Assembly (NCBI GenBank): GCA_016280955.1
Contig: JAEEHV010000023.1
Location: forward strand, 124,001 to 188,000
Direction: 5' to 3'
DNA: 64,000 nt
DNA from: Candidatus Gastranaerophilales bacterium
GTDB lineage: Bacteria; Cyanobacteriota; Vampirovibrionia; Gastranaerophilales; Gastranaerophilaceae
Each line of letters opens with the position of its first letter. Within the stretch, counting starts at the first letter, position 1. The notes under the pieces were generated by a model. The model saw only the letters and a program-made list of their open reading frames with translations. It was not told the DNA's origin and searched no databases. Positions 8,809 to 17,021 of this stretch are shown piece by piece. The position numbers and the translations under genes are program-made.

Positions 8809-10407
8809 ATGGAAACTTATGGAATTGAAAAATGGGGAATCACTTCTCCAAGTGAAGTTCACAGAAACTGGACACCTGCTCAATTAACAGAAGCTGCTTT
8901 AAGAAGAGGCGAAGGCAAACTTTCTGAAACAGGTGCTTTAGTTGTTACAACAGGAAAATACACAGGCCGCTCTCCTAAGGACAAATTCATTGTTGATACT
9001 GAAACTATTCACAATGATATTGCTTGGGGAAATGTTAACAGACCTATTTCAAGAGAAGCTTTTAACTCAATCAGAGATAAAATTGCTAATTACCTGAACG
9101 GTAAAGAAGTATTTATTTTTGACGGTTTTGCAGGTGCAGACAAAAAATATACTCAAAAATTCAGAGTTATTAATGAACTCGCATCACAAAACATGTTTAT
9201 ACATCAATTGTTAATCAGACCGACAGCAGAAGAATTAGCTAACTACGGTGAAGCTGATTACACAATTCTTTGTGCTCCGGGCTTCAAATGTGATCCGGCA
9301 ATTGACGGAACAAACTCAGAAGCATGTATAGCTATTGACTATGAAGCACATACAATCATTATTGCAGGTTCTCAATATGCAGGCGAAATCAAGAAATCTG
9401 TTTTCGCTACTATGAACTATGTAATGACTAAGAAAAACGTACTTCCGATGCACTGTTCAGCTAACATGGATCCGGAAACTCATGAAACAGCTGTTTTCTT
9501 TGGTCTTTCAGGAACGGGTAAAACAACTTTATCAGCAGATCCTGCCCGTAAATTAATCGGTGATGACGAACACGGCTGGTCACCTGATGGTGTATTCAAC
9601 TTTGAAGGCGGATGCTATGCAAAATGTATTAACCTTTCTGCTGAAAACGAACCTGATATCTACAACGCTATCAAATTCGGTTCATTGGTAGAAAACGTAA
9701 TTATGAACGATGAAACAAGAGAACTCGACTTTAACGACGGTTCTTTAACAGAAAATACACGTGTAGGCTATCCTGTTACTTATATCAACAACTCTGCTAT
9801 TCCGTCAATGGGCGGTATTCCTAAGGTTGTTGTATTCTTAACAGCTGATGCGTTTGGTGTTCTTCCTCCAATCTCAAGATTAGACAAGAATGCTGCTATG
9901 TACCACTTCGTAACAGGTTTCACTTCTAAGTTAGCAGGTACAGAAAGAGGAATTACCGAACCTGTTCCTACATTCTCAACATTGTTCGGCGAACCGTTTA
10001 TGCCGATGGATGCTTCAGTTTACGCAAAAATGTTAGGTGACAAACTCGATCAATACGGAACTAAAGTTTACTTGGTAAATACAGGCTGGGCAGGCGGTTC
10101 TGCTTCTTCAGGTGCTAAGAGAATGAAACTTTCTTACACAAGAGCAATGGTAACTGCAGCTTTGAACGGTTCATTTGATAATGTTGAATTCAAACACCAC
10201 AACGTATTCAACGTAGATTATCCTACATCTTGTCCTAATGTTCCTTCTGAAATGTTAGATGCAAGAGGAATGTGGGCTGATAAAGCTGCTTACGATGAAG
10301 CTGCTAACAAGTTAGCAACAATGTTCAACGATAACTTCTCTAAGAAGTATCCGAACATGCCGGCTGAAATCGTAAACGCAGGTCCTAAACCGTTAAGTTT
10401 GGTATAG
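8809..10407 (+). CDS. pckA: phosphoenolpyruvate carboxykinase (ATP)
   Basis: A 532-aa cytoplasmic enzyme interconverting oxaloacetate + ATP and PEP + CO2 + ADP. The substrate block KYTGRSPKDKF (50-60), the kinase-1a P-loop GLSGTGKTT (232-240) and the following metal-binding LIGDDEHGWSPDG identify the ATP-dependent class. A perfect AAAGGAGG precedes the ATG. Codon use is notably optimised (many GCT, GAA, GTT codons), suggesting high expression. In a fermentative gut bacterium it commonly runs towards oxaloacetate, feeding succinate formation; that direction is inference. Confidence 0.97.
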   Translation: METYGIEKWGITSPSEVHRNWTPAQLTEAALRRGEGKLSETGALVVTTGKYTGRSPKDKFIVDTETIHNDIAWGNVNRPISREAFNSIRDKIANYLNGKEVFIFDGFAGADKKYTQKFRVINELASQNMFIHQLLIRPTAEELANYGEADYTILCAPGFKCDPAIDGTNSEACIAIDYEAHTIIIAGSQYAGEIKKSVFATMNYVMTKKNVLPMHCSANMDPETHETAVFFGLSGTGKTTLSADPARKLIGDDEHGWSPDGVFNFEGGCYAKCINLSAENEPDIYNAIKFGSLVENVIMNDETRELDFNDGSLTENTRVGYPVTYINNSAIPSMGGIPKVVVFLTADAFGVLPPISRLDKNAAMYHFVTGFTSKLAGTERGITEPVPTFSTLFGEPFMPMDASVYAKMLGDKLDQYGTKVYLVNTGWAGGSASSGAKRMKLSYTRAMVTAALNGSFDNVEFKHHNVFNVDYPTSCPNVPSEMLDARGMWADKAAYDEAANKLATMFNDNFSKKYPNMPAEIVNAGPKPLSLV

Positions 10408-10420
10408 AGAATAAATTAAA

Positions 10421-10453
10421 AGAGGGTGGCTAATAGAGCCGCCCTCTTTTTTT
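10421..10453. terminator. bidirectional terminator between pckA and the convergent unknown gene
   Basis: AGAGGGTGGC / GCCGCCCTCT stem with a 7-nt loop, a T tract on the + strand and an A-rich 5' flank that gives a U tract on the - strand. Its tail touches the stop codon of the convergent gene. Confidence 0.88.
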
Positions 10454-10844
10454 ATTTCCAGTCAAATAAGAAACAGTTTTGGTCACTGGGTTCTACACCT
10501 GTTTTGGCACTGATTTTATCAGTCATATTACTCCAGGCTTGACGCATGTCAAAATCTTGTCTTGCACGGCCTCTTAAATTTATATGGCTGTATATGGATT
10601 GTAACTGTTCATAAGTCTGTTGCGGGGTACTTTCCATACCTCTTGCAGTCAGGACTTTTCCGTTTTTCATAACAAGAATGTTAAATTGTGATTTGTCACA
10701 CAATATTTTTGCAGAACAGCCGTCAAATAACGGAATGCTGTCGATTACCATTTTGTGTTTTTTGGCATAATTGTGTGCATTGAATTGTGCAAATGCTTCA
10801 GGTGCTTCTCTGAACAAATTTGCAATAATTTTTCTTACTGTCAT
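10452..10844 (-). CDS. unknown 130-aa protein
   Basis: I do not recognise this protein. It is a basic soluble protein with no signal peptide. The sequence suggests a compact alpha/beta fold (VIDSIPLFDGCSAKILCDKSQFNILVMKNGKVL) followed by a helical C-terminal half. The start is supported by TAGGAGAAATTAG before ATG. It converges on pckA and shares its terminator. Confidence 0.7.
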   Translation of the reverse strand: MTVRKIIANLFREAPEAFAQFNAHNYAKKHKMVIDSIPLFDGCSAKILCDKSQFNILVMKNGKVLTARGMESTPQQTYEQLQSIYSHINLRGRARQDFDMRQAWSNMTDKISAKTGVEPSDQNCFLFDWK

Positions 10845-10989
10845 CTAATTTCTCCTATTTTCCCACTTGTTTATATAACTTACTTATATATTCAAACGTT
10901 TATTGTGTAAGAAAAATTGCCTAAAATTAAGATAATTGTTACAAATATTAATACTTAAAGTTTCTGCTGTATTAACTTCTTTTTTTAAC

Positions 10990-11020
10990 GCAATTTCTTT
11001 TCATAATAATACTTTATATA
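10990..11020 (+). promoter_or_regulatory. shared-class promoter (copy 1), upstream of HEIGH metallopeptidase
   Basis: GCAATTT (10990-10996), 15-bp spacer, CTTTATATA (11012-11020). One of seven near-identical bipartite elements in the window; the gene start is 28 bp downstream. Confidence 0.7.
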
Positions 11021-11048
11021 TATAACGGGGAAAGCAGGAATTTATAAT

Positions 11049-11849
11049 ATGACGGAATATACATACTTCAGATATTATAAAGATGTGAATGATAACAGCA
11101 AAATGGCTGTCAAAACTGCCGTACAAAATTTTAAAAACAGTATCAAAAAAAATAAAAACTTTATGCAAGGGTTTGATTTTCATATAGTAAATTCGTATAA
11201 GGATTTGAAAAAGCAATCCAGATTAACTACATTTGTGCAGGAGCACAGTGATGAATTTGCAATAACAGGAGGATTAACTGTTTCAGCCGCTTCAAACGGT
11301 GATAAAAAAGAAATAATAATAAATGTTAATAACAACGGAATCAGCAGTATTTGGGCAAAAAATAAAGATACTTCGGCAATAAAACAGGCAACAATGCACG
11401 AAATAGGTCACCAATTTGATGATTATTTCGGCAGCTGTAAAAAAGATTTAGTCGATAAAATAAGGAAAATGCCTGTAGAAACGGATTCTGAAGAAGATGA
11501 AAGGGTTATGTCGGAGTATTTAAGAACAAAAGATTTAAGTGATACAAAGGAGTTTAAATCAGCTTGGAAACAGGATGCGGAAAAATTAAACCAAAATTCC
11601 TTATGGGATAAATGTTTTAACAGACTGCCTTTTGAATACACACCTTATTATATAGATATTACGGATGGTGTAACAGATATGGAGGTTGAAGAATCAGATA
11701 ATGCACGTTCGGAGATTTTTGCCCAGTTATTTTCTTATGCTATGGGTGAAGATGACGGGCAAAAAGATGTTATTACCCAAAAATATAAAAACAGTTATAA
11801 GTTAGTAAAATCATATATTCAACGATATTTGGGAATAGAATGTGAATAA
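11049..11849 (+). CDS. HEIGH zinc metallopeptidase resembling the anthrax lethal factor (ATLF/M34) catalytic fold
   Basis: A 266-aa zincin. TMHEIGHQFDDYFG supplies His117, Glu118 and His121, and ARSEIFAQLF supplies the likely third ligand Glu222. HEIGHxxD plus a downstream SExFAxxF helix, with a tyrosine-rich segment between them (EYTPYYIDIT), is the pattern of ATLF-like endopeptidases. There is no signal peptide or membrane helix, so if exported it uses another route. It is monocistronic under a promoter shared with other accessory genes. Activity and substrate are unknown; the family label is inferred from motif layout. Confidence 0.72.
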   Translation: MTEYTYFRYYKDVNDNSKMAVKTAVQNFKNSIKKNKNFMQGFDFHIVNSYKDLKKQSRLTTFVQEHSDEFAITGGLTVSAASNGDKKEIIINVNNNGISSIWAKNKDTSAIKQATMHEIGHQFDDYFGSCKKDLVDKIRKMPVETDSEEDERVMSEYLRTKDLSDTKEFKSAWKQDAEKLNQNSLWDKCFNRLPFEYTPYYIDITDGVTDMEVEESDNARSEIFAQLFSYAMGEDDGQKDVITQKYKNSYKLVKSYIQRYLGIECE

Positions 11850-11975
11850 TTTTGGCAAAGTAATTTTGTATTTTTATATTAATCCGAATAATATTTACTT
11901 TTTCCCCCTAGACAAATTATTTTCAGCATATTAGAATAATTGTAATTGTTGATATCTTAATCAAAGAGGTAAAAG

Positions 11976-12221
11976 ATGGATCAAATAATAAAAGTTGCTT
12001 GGGAATTAAACGAAAGCACAGATAATCGTTATAAATTAGTATATGAAATAGCAGAGCTTGCTAAAAAATTGGTTGATGAAACACAAATGAAGAAAGCCCG
12101 AGAAGAGTTTGGTTTTGAAGAAGCGGCAGTAAACGAAAATCCATACAAAAAGGAAAATCCCGTTGAACACGCCATAATGGTAAAAGCTTCAGAATCAGAT
12201 GATACGGAGCTGGTTGGCTAG
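11976..12221 (+). CDS. rpoZ: RNA polymerase omega subunit
   Basis: An 81-aa protein with the omega core: NRYKLVYEIAELAKKLVDE (the conserved xRYxLVxxIAxRAxxL helix) and ENPVEHAIMVKASE, matching the conserved 'KPVxxAIxEi' segment. Omega helps assemble and stabilise the beta' subunit. The start follows AAAGAGG. It has its own terminator, so it is a single-gene unit. Confidence 0.75.
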   Translation: MDQIIKVAWELNESTDNRYKLVYEIAELAKKLVDETQMKKAREEFGFEEAAVNENPYKKENPVEHAIMVKASESDDTELVG

Positions 12222-12247
12222 GTTCAAAGAAAAGATAAATGGTTTTA

Positions 12248-12279
12248 AAACTTCCGCTTTATGTAGCGGAAGTTTTTTT
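12248..12279 (+). terminator. rho-independent terminator of rpoZ
   Basis: AAACTTCCGC / GCGGAAGTTT, 8-nt loop, followed by a T tract. Confidence 0.88.
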
Positions 12280-12357
12280 ATAACGATTTGTAAAGAAATT
12301 TTTAAAAAAAGTCAATTTTAAGTATTTATAGGTTTTAGAAAGAAAGAAGGTCGAAGT

Positions 12358-12405
12358 ATGAATAAAAACAGTAAAAAGTTAATGAACTTAATTTGGGGGC
12401 TGTAA
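12358..12405 (+). CDS. 15-codon upstream ORF, possible leader peptide
   Basis: MNKNSKKLMNLIWGL, preceded by GAAGGTCGAAGT and stopping two bases before the ATG of the next gene. The position suggests translational coupling or a leader peptide. Too short to establish coding by itself. Confidence 0.35.
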   Translation: MNKNSKKLMNLIWGL

Positions 12406-12407
12406 TA

Positions 12408-13724
12408 ATGATAAACGGTGCAGCAATATTTTCAACATTAGGAAACCCAAATTCACTTGTTCCGTTGGCAATAAAGGATATGTCATCAACGGCAGGTGTT
12501 ACGGCAGCTTCATTTGCTACAGGCAGAGAAGAAGGACAAGACAGATTTATAGATGAAGTCGGAACCCAGATTATTTGGCTTGCAGGTATACCATTTTTCA
12601 AATGGTTGTTTGATAAAACCATTTTCAAGTCTTATGGGTTGGATTCAAAGTTTGATGTAAGAAATCTAAAAGATAAGGATGTTTTTGAGAAGATTAAAAA
12701 TTATGCTCCGACCGATGAGGTTAAGAAAAGTATAGAAAAAATCAGCAAAAAACAGAGCTTGTTTAAAAACATCGCGTTTTACAAATTTTTATTCTCGACC
12801 GGTACAACCATAGCTTGTTATATCGGCTTAACAAGGGCTAAACAGGCATATACCGAAAAGAAGATAAGAGAAAATCTTATTGCTGAACATAGTCAAAAGA
12901 AAAATAAAGACAGTAAAAAACAATCTCAGACGGAAGTTTCATTTAAAGGTGCAGGAGATGTAGTTAAGAACTTTGCATTTTCTCCTGTTAAAAACATGTG
13001 GTTATTAGATGGTGCTATTACAGGAGAAAGACTGCTGGATTCCAGAACACCTCAGGAATTTGTCGGATATGGCATAAAAGAAGGTTTGTATTTGTTCTTC
13101 TTATACTATGCAGGCGGTAAGATTCAGGAATATATGGAAAAACGGGCAGATAAAAAGTATAACAAGTCTATAGGACTTGATGCAAGGGTTCTTGAAAACG
13201 GAAAACTGCAGAAAGCATTTGAAGACGGCTCTATCAAAGAAAGTATTGAAAACTTTAAGGCTGCAAGTAACTCAAAGGATGCTGATTTGTACGAATTTTT
13301 GTATAAAAATCCGGAAAATAAGATTGTTAAAGCTGCAAAAGAATCGGATATTATAAAAATGTACAAAAAGCCTCAGAAATGGTATCAATTCTTTAGTAAA
13401 GCCGAGGTAACAGATAAAATAGATACAAGAAAATATATCGACCTTGAGAAACTAAGAGGAGTGTATAAAAACATAGAAACGTTGTATTCTCAGTATCTTG
13501 AAGGACTGACGAAGGGTGAAACAACTGAAATGTTCTTTAAGGGTGTGAAAAAACTCAAGAGAGGTTCTGTTATTACAAACATTGCAGCATCAATATTTGC
13601 ACTTGCAATCGTTGTACCTTGTGCAATGCTTGGTAAAAGACTCTTGGGTAAAGATGATGCAGAATTTCAGACAAAAACGGAAATAAGAAAACAACTTATT
13701 GAAGAAGGATTAATTTCTGCATAA
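12408..13724 (+). CDS. unknown multi-helix membrane protein with an internal VSFKG motif
   Basis: A 438-aa protein I do not recognise. Hydrophobic segments: VGTQIIWLAGIPFFKWLF, NIAFYKFLFSTGTTIACYIG, GIKEGLYLFFLYYAGG and, near the C-terminus, ITNIAASIFALAIVVPCAML. A lysine-rich loop in the middle carries TEVSFKGAG, the same signature seen in the 714-aa membrane protein at 47228. The ATG at 12408 is preferred over an upstream TTG. General layout (alternating helices, charged loops, SFKG in a loop) resembles the 47-52 kb membrane proteins, so they may be relatives. An imperfect copy of the shared promoter (TCAATTT at 12312) lies upstream. Confidence 0.75.
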   Translation: MINGAAIFSTLGNPNSLVPLAIKDMSSTAGVTAASFATGREEGQDRFIDEVGTQIIWLAGIPFFKWLFDKTIFKSYGLDSKFDVRNLKDKDVFEKIKNYAPTDEVKKSIEKISKKQSLFKNIAFYKFLFSTGTTIACYIGLTRAKQAYTEKKIRENLIAEHSQKKNKDSKKQSQTEVSFKGAGDVVKNFAFSPVKNMWLLDGAITGERLLDSRTPQEFVGYGIKEGLYLFFLYYAGGKIQEYMEKRADKKYNKSIGLDARVLENGKLQKAFEDGSIKESIENFKAASNSKDADLYEFLYKNPENKIVKAAKESDIIKMYKKPQKWYQFFSKAEVTDKIDTRKYIDLEKLRGVYKNIETLYSQYLEGLTKGETTEMFFKGVKKLKRGSVITNIAASIFALAIVVPCAMLGKRLLGKDDAEFQTKTEIRKQLIEEGLISA

Positions 13725-13776
13725 TAGTAGAGAAAAAATAAAAACTCTGTTATAATACATGAAAAAAGGAGGGTAT

Positions 13777-14070
13777 ATGAAAAAACTTATTGCATTATCA
13801 TTACTAACATTGTCAGCAGGTGCAGTGTTTGCGGATAATCTCTTCCAAAACAGCAACCCGTTTCCGGAAACATCACCGCAAACAATGAACAATATTTACG
13901 AATCAACACCATCAACGATTATGCATGAAGAAAAACAGGCAAAAAAATCTTGGTTCAGGAAAGGTAAAAACCTTGTAAAGCAAGATAAACAATATAAAGA
14001 TTATGTAATGCCTAATTCCAAAATAATCAATGAAGGGGCTCAGGATAACGGTTTTTATGTTTTTAAATAG
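13777..14070 (+). CDS. small secreted protein
   Basis: A 97-aa protein with a clear signal peptide (KKLIALSLLTLSAGAVFA, cleavage after AxA). The mature part is polar and basic, with a KSWFRKGKNLVKQDKQYKDY stretch. The start follows AAAGGAGGG; an in-frame ATG at 13759 is too close to the -10 box TATAAT (13751-13756). The GAVFAD cleavage region is the same as in the small secreted protein at 27155. Function unknown. Confidence 0.75.
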   Translation: MKKLIALSLLTLSAGAVFADNLFQNSNPFPETSPQTMNNIYESTPSTIMHEEKQAKKSWFRKGKNLVKQDKQYKDYVMPNSKIINEGAQDNGFYVFK

Positions 14071-14078
14071 ATAGTCAA

Positions 14079-14107
14079 AAGAAGGTAAATACTTACCTTC
14101 TTTTTTT
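14079..14107 (+). terminator. terminator of the small secreted protein gene
   Basis: AGAAGGTAA / TTACCTTCT with a 4-nt loop and seven Ts. Confidence 0.85.
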
Positions 14108-14177
14108 ATCATTTATTTAGAAAAAATTTTGTAATATAATTCTTTTAGCATTATTAATGTTTAAATAAGAGGAAAAA

Positions 14178-15482
14178 TTGGAAAATAACAGACCAAGCTG
14201 GACATCAAGATTTTCTTTTATACTTGCAGCGGTAGGCTCTGCTGTGGGTTTGGGTAATATATGGAGATTCCCGTATATAATGGGGCAATATGGCGGTGCA
14301 GTTTTTCTTGTTACATACCTTTTATTAATTGTTACCATTTGTTTTATTCCGCTTATAACCGAACTTGCAGCCGGAAAATTTCTTAAAAAAGAAATCATAT
14401 CAGCTTATGAATCAATCAATCCTAAGTTTAAATTATTGGGTTACATGAATCCGATTACGGGGATTCTGATATCTTCATTTTATTTTATAGTTGGCGGCTG
14501 GATAATAAATTATATAGTTTTGAGTTTTTCTAATACAGGTATTGAAAACCATGCCGAATATTTTGGAACCTTTACTCAAAGTCCGGTCGCAACATCAGTT
14601 TATACACTGTTATTTTTGTTTACCTGTATTTTCTTTGCAGCCAGAGGTGTCAAAAAAGGTATAGAGTTTGCAAATAACACTCTTATGCCAATGTTTGCGG
14701 TTATATTAATTTGTCTTATATGTTTTTCTCTGAGTCTGCCAAATTCTCATCTGGGACTTGAATACATGTTTAAACCTGATTTTTCAAAAATTAGCGGACA
14801 CATGTTTCTTGCAGCACTTGGGCAAGCTTTATTTACGCTGAGTATCGGTATGGGTGCTTTGTTTACTTACGGAAGTTACATCAAAGACGATAAAAGTATT
14901 TTAAAATCAACTTATACAATAATTTTATCAGATACTATGTTTGCTCTGCTTGCAGGTATAATGATATTTCCGGCAATTTTTTCCTTTGGTCTTGAACCCA
15001 ATTCCGGTGCAGGGTTGGTATTTGTTACCCTGCCGTATATATTTACACAAATACCTCACGGAAATCTTATTTCTGCGGCATTCTTCATTCTTTTGTTTGC
15101 AGCTGCAATCACATCCGGCATAAGTATTATAGAAGTTCCGATAGCTTCTATGGTAGAAAGATTTAAGCTCTCAAGAACAAAAGCATGTGTAACTCTTTTC
15201 TGCCTGATTGCTGCAATTGCAATTCCTGCAACATTATCATTTGGTGTTTTGGGTGACTTAAAACTTTTTGGCAAAACTATTTTTGATTTTCTTGATTTTA
15301 TAACTTCAAACATATTGATGCCGTTAAATGCACTGTTCCTTTGCTTGATTGCAGGTTGGGCATTGAAACTCAGAGGGGTTACTCTGATAAAGAACAAATT
15401 TTTTGCAAAACTGTTTGATATCGGTTTAAAATTTGTTGTGCCGGCATTACTTATTATTTTATTATATTTTGGTTTAAAATAA
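14178..15482 (+). CDS. sodium-dependent transporter, neurotransmitter:sodium symporter (NSS/SNF) family
   Basis: A 434-aa inner-membrane transporter, probably taking up an amino acid with Na+. The helix 1 signature SRFSFILAAVGSAVGLGNIWRFPY is the NSS substrate/sodium site. About eleven hydrophobic helices follow, as in bacterial LeuT/MhsT relatives. Translation starts at a TTG with AGAGGA six bases upstream. The substrate cannot be told from sequence alone. Confidence 0.92.
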   Translation: MENNRPSWTSRFSFILAAVGSAVGLGNIWRFPYIMGQYGGAVFLVTYLLLIVTICFIPLITELAAGKFLKKEIISAYESINPKFKLLGYMNPITGILISSFYFIVGGWIINYIVLSFSNTGIENHAEYFGTFTQSPVATSVYTLLFLFTCIFFAARGVKKGIEFANNTLMPMFAVILICLICFSLSLPNSHLGLEYMFKPDFSKISGHMFLAALGQALFTLSIGMGALFTYGSYIKDDKSILKSTYTIILSDTMFALLAGIMIFPAIFSFGLEPNSGAGLVFVTLPYIFTQIPHGNLISAAFFILLFAAAITSGISIIEVPIASMVERFKLSRTKACVTLFCLIAAIAIPATLSFGVLGDLKLFGKTIFDFLDFITSNILMPLNALFLCLIAGWALKLRGVTLIKNKFFAKLFDIGLKFVVPALLIILLYFGLK

Positions 15483-15492
15483 TTTATTTGAA

Positions 15493-15520
15493 ACAAAAAG
15501 GCGGTGTGTAGCACCGCCTT
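15493..15520 (-). terminator. terminator of hsp20 (reads on the - strand)
   Basis: AAGGCGGTG / CACCGCCTT stem with a 5-nt loop. The AAAAA on its left gives a U tract only for minus-strand transcripts, so it ends the hsp20 message; it may also slow readthrough from the transporter. Confidence 0.75.
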
Positions 15521-15564
15521 GCATTTAAGTTATGTGAATGATTATTATTTAAACAATTTACTCC

Positions 15565-16026
15565 CTATTTGATAGCAAGTTTTTTAACTTTGTCTGTTGC
15601 TTTTTCTAATTTAGGAGCGACAATCTTTAATATGCCGTGTTCCAAGTGAGCATCTGTTTTTTCAATATCAATATCAGCCGGGAAGTAAACAGTTCTTGAA
15701 AATTCGCCATAACGGAATTCTGATTTTCTGTAACTCTTAGTGTCCTGTTTTTCTTCTTCCTCTTTTTTTGCGTTGATAGTGATGTGGTTTTTATCAATGT
15801 CTATGTCCAAATCTTCTTTTTTAACACCCGGAAGTTCTGCTTTAACACAGTATTCATTTTCTTTTTCGTGAAGTTCAACAGGCATTGCCAAAGTATCACA
15901 TTCAGCATCTTCGTTGTAGATGTACTCAGGGAAGAAGCTATCAAAATTTCTGTTTAAGATTGATGATATTTCATCGTTTACTGAACGGATAAATCTGTCA
16001 GGTGTTTTTTTAATTAAGAATTTCAT
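15565..16026 (-). CDS. Hsp20/alpha-crystallin small heat-shock protein
   Basis: A 153-aa ATP-independent holdase. The alpha-crystallin domain covers ~48-140 (VELHEKENEYCVKAELPGVKKEDLDIDI, and the GILKIVAPK motif near the end); the C-terminal I-x-[IV] tail motif is weak (KLAIK). The start follows AAGGAGGCAATT. Regulation by heat is expected for the family, but no CIRCE-type inverted repeat was found upstream. Confidence 0.95.
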   Translation of the reverse strand: MKFLIKKTPDRFIRSVNDEISSILNRNFDSFFPEYIYNEDAECDTLAMPVELHEKENEYCVKAELPGVKKEDLDIDIDKNHITINAKKEEEEKQDTKSYRKSEFRYGEFSRTVYFPADIDIEKTDAHLEHGILKIVAPKLEKATDKVKKLAIK

Positions 16027-16257
16027 AATTGCCTCCTTGGTGGGGGTAAAATATCAGGTTCTATTTAACTCTAATATTTACCCCGACCGACTTTCTAAAT
16101 ACTTTCTTTCAACACTTTTATTATTACTCTGATTTATTATAAACTGATTTTTTTTAACCTTAAATTAACAAATCGGGCTAATTGTTATTTCTTTGTTAAA
16201 ATTCGTTGATTTTAGGATATGTGTGTTATATACTTGAGTTGCGGTTTGTTTAATCAG

Positions 16258-16303
16258 GCTGCATCAAAGTTGAAAATTAAATAATAAAAAGTCGGGATGT
16301 AGC
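16258..16303 (+). repeat. 46-bp direct repeat, copy 1
   Basis: Perfect copy of 16404-16449, 146 bp apart. It ends with the first 11 bases of the downstream tRNA gene (CGGGATGTAGC). It could be an attachment-site or target duplication, or the result of a tRNA-region duplication. Confidence 0.9.
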
Positions 16304-16410
16304 AGGTACCCTGCGAGAAAGTGTCCTGTGGACAGTTTCGAAGTAGGGCAGTCGAGTCAGAAAGCATCAGCTTTCTGTGAGACGAATTAAAGATAACTAC
16401 CAAGCTGCAT
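16297..16410 (+). ncRNA. candidate structured RNA cassette upstream of tRNA-Pro
   Basis: The sequence folds into a closed multibranch structure. The outer stem is ATGTAGC-a-GGTA with TACC-aa-GCTGCAT (11 pairs). Inside are CCCTGC with GTAGGG, a hairpin GAAAgTGTCC/GGACAgTTTC with a TGT loop, and a perfect hairpin AGAAAGC/GCTTTCT with an ATCA loop. It contains no ORF. No known RNA family was recognised. Strand assumed from the tRNA. Confidence 0.5.
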
Positions 16411-16449
16411 CAAAGTTGAAAATTAAATAATAAAAAGTCGGGATGTAGC
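16404..16449 (+). repeat. 46-bp direct repeat, copy 2
   Basis: Second perfect copy, running into the 5' end of the intact tRNA gene. The repeat itself has complementary ends (GCTGCAT / ATGTAGC). Confidence 0.9.
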
Positions 16450-16512
16450 GCAGCTTGGTAGCGCACCGTGTTCGGGTCGCGGGGGTCGCAAGTTCGAATC
16501 TTGTCATCCCGA
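16439..16512 (+). tRNA. tRNA-Pro (anticodon CGG)
   Basis: A complete cloverleaf: acceptor CGGGATG/CATCCCG with discriminator A, D stem GCGC/GCGC, anticodon stem CCGTG/CGCGG with loop TTCGGGT (anticodon CGG), T arm GCAAG-TTCGAAT-CTTGT. The 3' CCA is not encoded; a T run follows immediately. The 5' eleven bases are duplicated 146 bp upstream. Confidence 0.93.
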
Positions 16513-16616
16513 TTTTTTAATAAATCGGTATAAATCAGGATTTATATTTAATTTGTCTGTTCCTGTCGGACAGCAAATATTATTTTTAGCAACCAATAAC
16601 TTTAAGCAGGTAATTT

Positions 16617-17021
16617 ATGGACTACAAAGTAACATTTAATAACATGGATTCTGCAATGAATGCGGCAAAATTAATGAATCTTCAAAGGGAATCGTTTCGT
16701 TTAGCTCTTGATGGTAAGTGTAAAAAAGCAAGAGAAATCCAACGTGAAATAGCAAAGCTTGCGGTTAATGATTTTGAAGCATATAAGGCTCTGCCAAGTG
16801 TAAACATTACAGTGGATCGTCGGTTTGTTACTGTTAAAGAATATTTTGGTATGTGGTTTAATAGTCTTAAATTCAGAATTTATTCCGCTTTTACAAGAAA
16901 AACTCCGGAAGAAAAAATTTTTATCGAAAAAAGTAAATCGTATGCCAAAACACTATCACCTGAGGATATTAAGAAGAAAACCATAAATGTACAGGTTCCT
17001 TTATGGAGTCAATATATTTAA
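16617..17021 (+). CDS. unknown 134-aa protein, coupled to the next gene
   Basis: I do not recognise this protein. It is basic and largely helical, with a possible amphipathic or membrane-associating stretch (VKEYFGMWFNSLKFRIYSAF). AGGTAATTT precedes the ATG. Its 3' end overlaps the start of the next gene by 19 bp, indicating translational coupling. Confidence 0.65.
   Translation: MDYKVTFNNMDSAMNAAKLMNLQRESFRLALDGKCKKAREIQREIAKLAVNDFEAYKALPSVNITVDRRFVTVKEYFGMWFNSLKFRIYSAFTRKTPEEKIFIEKSKSYAKTLSPEDIKKKTINVQVPLWSQYI

Noticed and set aside
8678-8887. 69-aa ORF across the pckA start
   Set aside because: Runs through the pckA promoter and into its coding region in another frame.
15056-15514. 152-aa ORF antisense to the NSS transporter
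   Set aside because: Shadow frame of a conserved gene; no ribosome site or motif.
16297-16410. Hammerhead or known riboswitch in the cassette
   Set aside because: CUGANGA/GAAA core is absent; a GAAGTAGG stretch recalls glutamine riboswitches but the partner consensus is missing.
16258-16449. Retron or group I intron at tRNA-Pro
   Set aside because: No reverse transcriptase nearby, insert only ~100 bp, and no group I core (P3-P7) could be drawn.
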